DNA from: Falsiroseomonas bella
GTDB lineage: Bacteria > Pseudomonadota > Alphaproteobacteria > Acetobacterales > Acetobacteraceae
DNA: 64,000 nt
Reading direction: 5' to 3'
Assembly: GCF_003173615.1 (NCBI RefSeq)
Contig: NZ_QGNA01000004.1
Location: 1 to 64,000 of the forward strand
The first letter of the stretch is position 1, and every line of letters begins with the position of its first letter. The notes under the pieces are model-generated. The model was not told the origin of the DNA, ran no database searches, and saw only the letters and a program-made list of their open reading frames with translations. The position numbers were made by a program, and so were the translations under genes. Of the stretch, positions 62,335 through 64,000 are shown in pieces.

Positions 62335-63883
62335 GACGCGGATGCCGCCCGGCTTCGGCCGGCGCGGGCTGTTGGCGGGCGCGGCGGGCATCGCGCTCGG
62401 CGGCGCCTTCGGCGCGCCGGTGCTGGCGCAGGGCTCGCGCACGCTGCGCGTCCGCTTCGGCTCGGACATCTCGCAGCTGGATCCGGCGCGCATCTTCCAG
62501 AACGAGAACCAGTCCATCGCGGGGCACATCTACAACGGCCTGGTGCAGTACGATCAGCGCACCAACGAGATCGTGCCGGATCTCGCCACCGGCCACGAGG
62601 TGTCCGCGGACGGCACGGTCTGGACCTTCCGGCTGCGGCCGAACGTCACCTGGCACAAGAACTACGGCGCCTTCACCTCGGATGACGTGAAGTTCTCGCT
62701 GGAGCGCGTGCTGGATCCCGCCACGGGCAGCCTCTATCGCGGCCAGCTTGCCAGCGTGAAGGAGGTGCAGGCGCCGGACCCGATGACGGTGCGCATCGTG
62801 CTGAACGAGCCGAATTCCGGCTTCCTGCACAAGGTCTGCGCCTTCAACCAGGGCTGGCTCGTCTCGCGCCGCGCGGTCACCGAGATCGGCGAGCGCTACA
62901 GCATGAACCCGATCGGCACCGGGCCGTTCATGTTCGATCGCTGGACGACGGGCAGCGAGGTGCGGCTGGTGGCGAACCCCGCCTATTTCGGCGGCGCCTC
63001 CACGCTGACCGACGTGATCTTCCGCATCGTGCGCGACGAGACGGCGGCGGCGATCGCGCTCGAGAACCGCGAGCTTGACATCTTCTACGCGCTGCAGTCG
63101 CCCGACGTGATCGAGCGCCTGCGCCGCGCGCAGGGCATCACCGTGCTCGACCGGCCTTCGAACAACACGGTGAACCTGGTGCTGAACACCACGGTCGGGC
63201 CGCTGCGCGACGTGCGCGTGCGCCGCGCGATGATGCACGCGATGAACCGGAAGGCGCTGATCGACGGCTTCTTCCGCGGCACGAAGTTCGAGGCGACGAG
63301 CGTGCTGACCTCGACCTTCCAGGAATTCTCGGAAGAAGGCGTGCCGCGCTACGCCTTCGATCCCGACCGCGCGCGCGCCCTGCTGCGTGAGGCGAATGTC
63401 TCGAATTTCCGCTTCGAGATCACGACGGTCGGCCTCAATCCCTTCGACCGCTTCCCGGTGGCGCTGGCGAACGACCTGCAGCAGGTGGGCATCCAGGCGA
63501 CGGTGCGGGTGCTGGAGCGCGGCGCCTATGTGCAGGCGCGCAGCAGCGGCAACGTGCAGTCCTGCATCACCGCGGTGGTCGGCCCGCCCGACCCGGACAG
63601 CCCGCTTGTCACGCTGTATCACACGCGCTCGCACCCGCCGGGGCTCAACACCTCGCGCTACGACCGCGCGGACGCGCTGCTGGCGGAAGCCGCGCGCGCG
63701 ACCGACGCCGCGGGGCGCAAGGCGGCCTATGGGCGCCTGCTGCGCCAGACGATGGAGGACCTGCCGGTGCTGCCGCTCTATGCGGACCGGCTGTTCATCG
63801 CGCATGGGCCGACCGTGCAGGGCTTCGTGCAGAACAGCCTGTTCACCGTGAACGTCTCGCCGGTTTCGCTGCGCGGGGCGTGA
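62327..63883 (+). CDS. ABC transporter substrate-binding protein, family 5 (dipeptide/oligopeptide type)
   Basis: A 518-residue periplasmic receptor. A Tat-like twin-arginine signal (FGRRGLLAGAAGIALGG) ends near residue 35. Conserved segments of SBP_bac_5 follow: LRVRFGSDISQLDPARIF, NGLVQYD, SDDVKFSLERVLDP, GTGPFMFDRW and NNTVNLVLNTTVGPLRDVRVRRAMMHAMNR. It binds peptides, nickel or opines in homologues. ATG 62327 is preferred over 62309 because of GAGGGAGA upstream. The stop overlaps the permease start. Confidence 0.92.
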   Translation: MDETRMPPGFGRRGLLAGAAGIALGGAFGAPVLAQGSRTLRVRFGSDISQLDPARIFQNENQSIAGHIYNGLVQYDQRTNEIVPDLATGHEVSADGTVWTFRLRPNVTWHKNYGAFTSDDVKFSLERVLDPATGSLYRGQLASVKEVQAPDPMTVRIVLNEPNSGFLHKVCAFNQGWLVSRRAVTEIGERYSMNPIGTGPFMFDRWTTGSEVRLVANPAYFGGASTLTDVIFRIVRDETAAAIALENRELDIFYALQSPDVIERLRRAQGITVLDRPSNNTVNLVLNTTVGPLRDVRVRRAMMHAMNRKALIDGFFRGTKFEATSVLTSTFQEFSEEGVPRYAFDPDRARALLREANVSNFRFEITTVGLNPFDRFPVALANDLQQVGIQATVRVLERGAYVQARSSGNVQSCITAVVGPPDPDSPLVTLYHTRSHPPGLNTSRYDRADALLAEAARATDAAGRKAAYGRLLRQTMEDLPVLPLYADRLFIAHGPTVQGFVQNSLFTVNVSPVSLRGA

Positions 63884-64000
63884 TGGTCGCGTATATCGCC
63901 CGCTGCGCGGCACAGCTTCTGGTCGCGCTGGTCGGGATCGTCACGGTGGCCTTCTTCCTGATGCGGGCCATCCCGGGCGATCCCGCCCTGTATATGCTGG
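63883..64000 (+). CDS. ABC transporter permease DppB-type (5' part only)
   Basis: The ATG at 63883 overlaps the receptor stop (TGATG). The first 39 residues (IARCAAQLLVALVGIVTVAFFLMRAIPGDPA) are the start of a DppB/OppB-type membrane component: a first transmembrane helix then the RAIPGDP turn. The gene runs off the window. It would form the pore with a DppC-type partner. Confidence 0.88.
   Translation, partial: MVAYIARCAAQLLVALVGIVTVAFFLMRAIPGDPALYML

Noticed and set aside
60218-63913. 1231-codon open frame on the minus strand
   Set aside because: Antisense to the GntR, amidase and ABC receptor genes, low complexity, no recognisable family.
1-64000. tRNA, rRNA or CRISPR arrays
   Set aside because: No cloverleaf-like T-loop sequences, rRNA signatures or regularly spaced direct repeats were found by eye on either strand; a computed search could still detect a divergent tRNA.

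Overview
The window is dense, high-G+C DNA (roughly 70% by eye) with tightly packed, often overlapping genes. A GcrA-type cell-cycle regulator places it in the Alphaproteobacteria. Tricarboxylate-type Bug receptors, a fused TRAP permease, amidases, RND efflux and many small exported proteins fit a metabolically versatile Acetobacteraceae (Roseomonas-like) bacterium. The family assignment is inference. No rRNA, tRNA or CRISPR array was seen.

Layout. 1-3450: two Hint-domain proteins sharing an almost identical 142-bp tract (one with RTX repeats, one without the Hint nucleophile), a DDAH/arginine-deiminase-like enzyme and a 52-aa membrane protein behind a perfect 16-bp palindrome. 3689-8581: FAD-linked 2-hydroxyacid oxidase, MFS carrier, tandem universal stress protein, class III CoA-transferase. 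8845-11627: two lipoproteins, a lysozyme-inhibitor-like secreted protein, an AraC regulator. 11730-19048: SMP-30 protein divergent from leuCD, then an RND efflux pair. 19117-24387: a lone molybdenum hydroxylase large subunit, small proteins and a SARP-TolB-TPR regulator. 24425-29373: sulfotransferase, a duplicated-domain secreted protein, Crp/Fnr regulator, an atypical metallo-beta-lactamase-fold protein, TerC. 29763-35971: TatA, then a TRAP permease translationally coupled to mtnBDC (methionine salvage), CorA, and an exported HExxH protein whose gene carries a run of 26 G. 36059-38890: a restriction-modification island with a ribbon-helix-helix regulator and its probable operator. 39035-44354: transposase-derived protein, formamidase-like enzyme, gcrA, ispH, a small flagellar-rod-like gene pair, cupin, aquaporin. 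44396-47744: AEC carrier, amidohydrolase, Bug receptor. 47845-50797: yicC-gmk, SDR, Hsp20. 51014-56797: H+-type P-type ATPase followed by a five-gene overlapping set (RpiR regulator, DUF1127, COG4280 membrane protein, small membrane protein, MFS). 56910-59140: a deletion-scarred zone with a half MFS gene, an in-frame chimera of an alpha/beta-hydrolase and a beta-keto-acid cleavage enzyme, a frameshifted Bug gene and the tail of a large serine recombinase. 59167-64000: isocitrate-lyase/PEP-mutase family enzyme divergent from a GntR regulator, amidase, small partner protein and the start of a dipeptide-type ABC transporter, with shared candidate operators.

The most unusual items are the restriction-modification island with its RHH control gene, the TRAP-mtnBDC coupling, the poly-G tract inside a secreted-protein gene, the hydrolase/BKACE chimera, and the Hint duplicate lacking its catalytic cysteine. 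GC-rich hairpins of the form CCCTCCCCC...GGGGGAGGG recur between genes and form a REP-like family.
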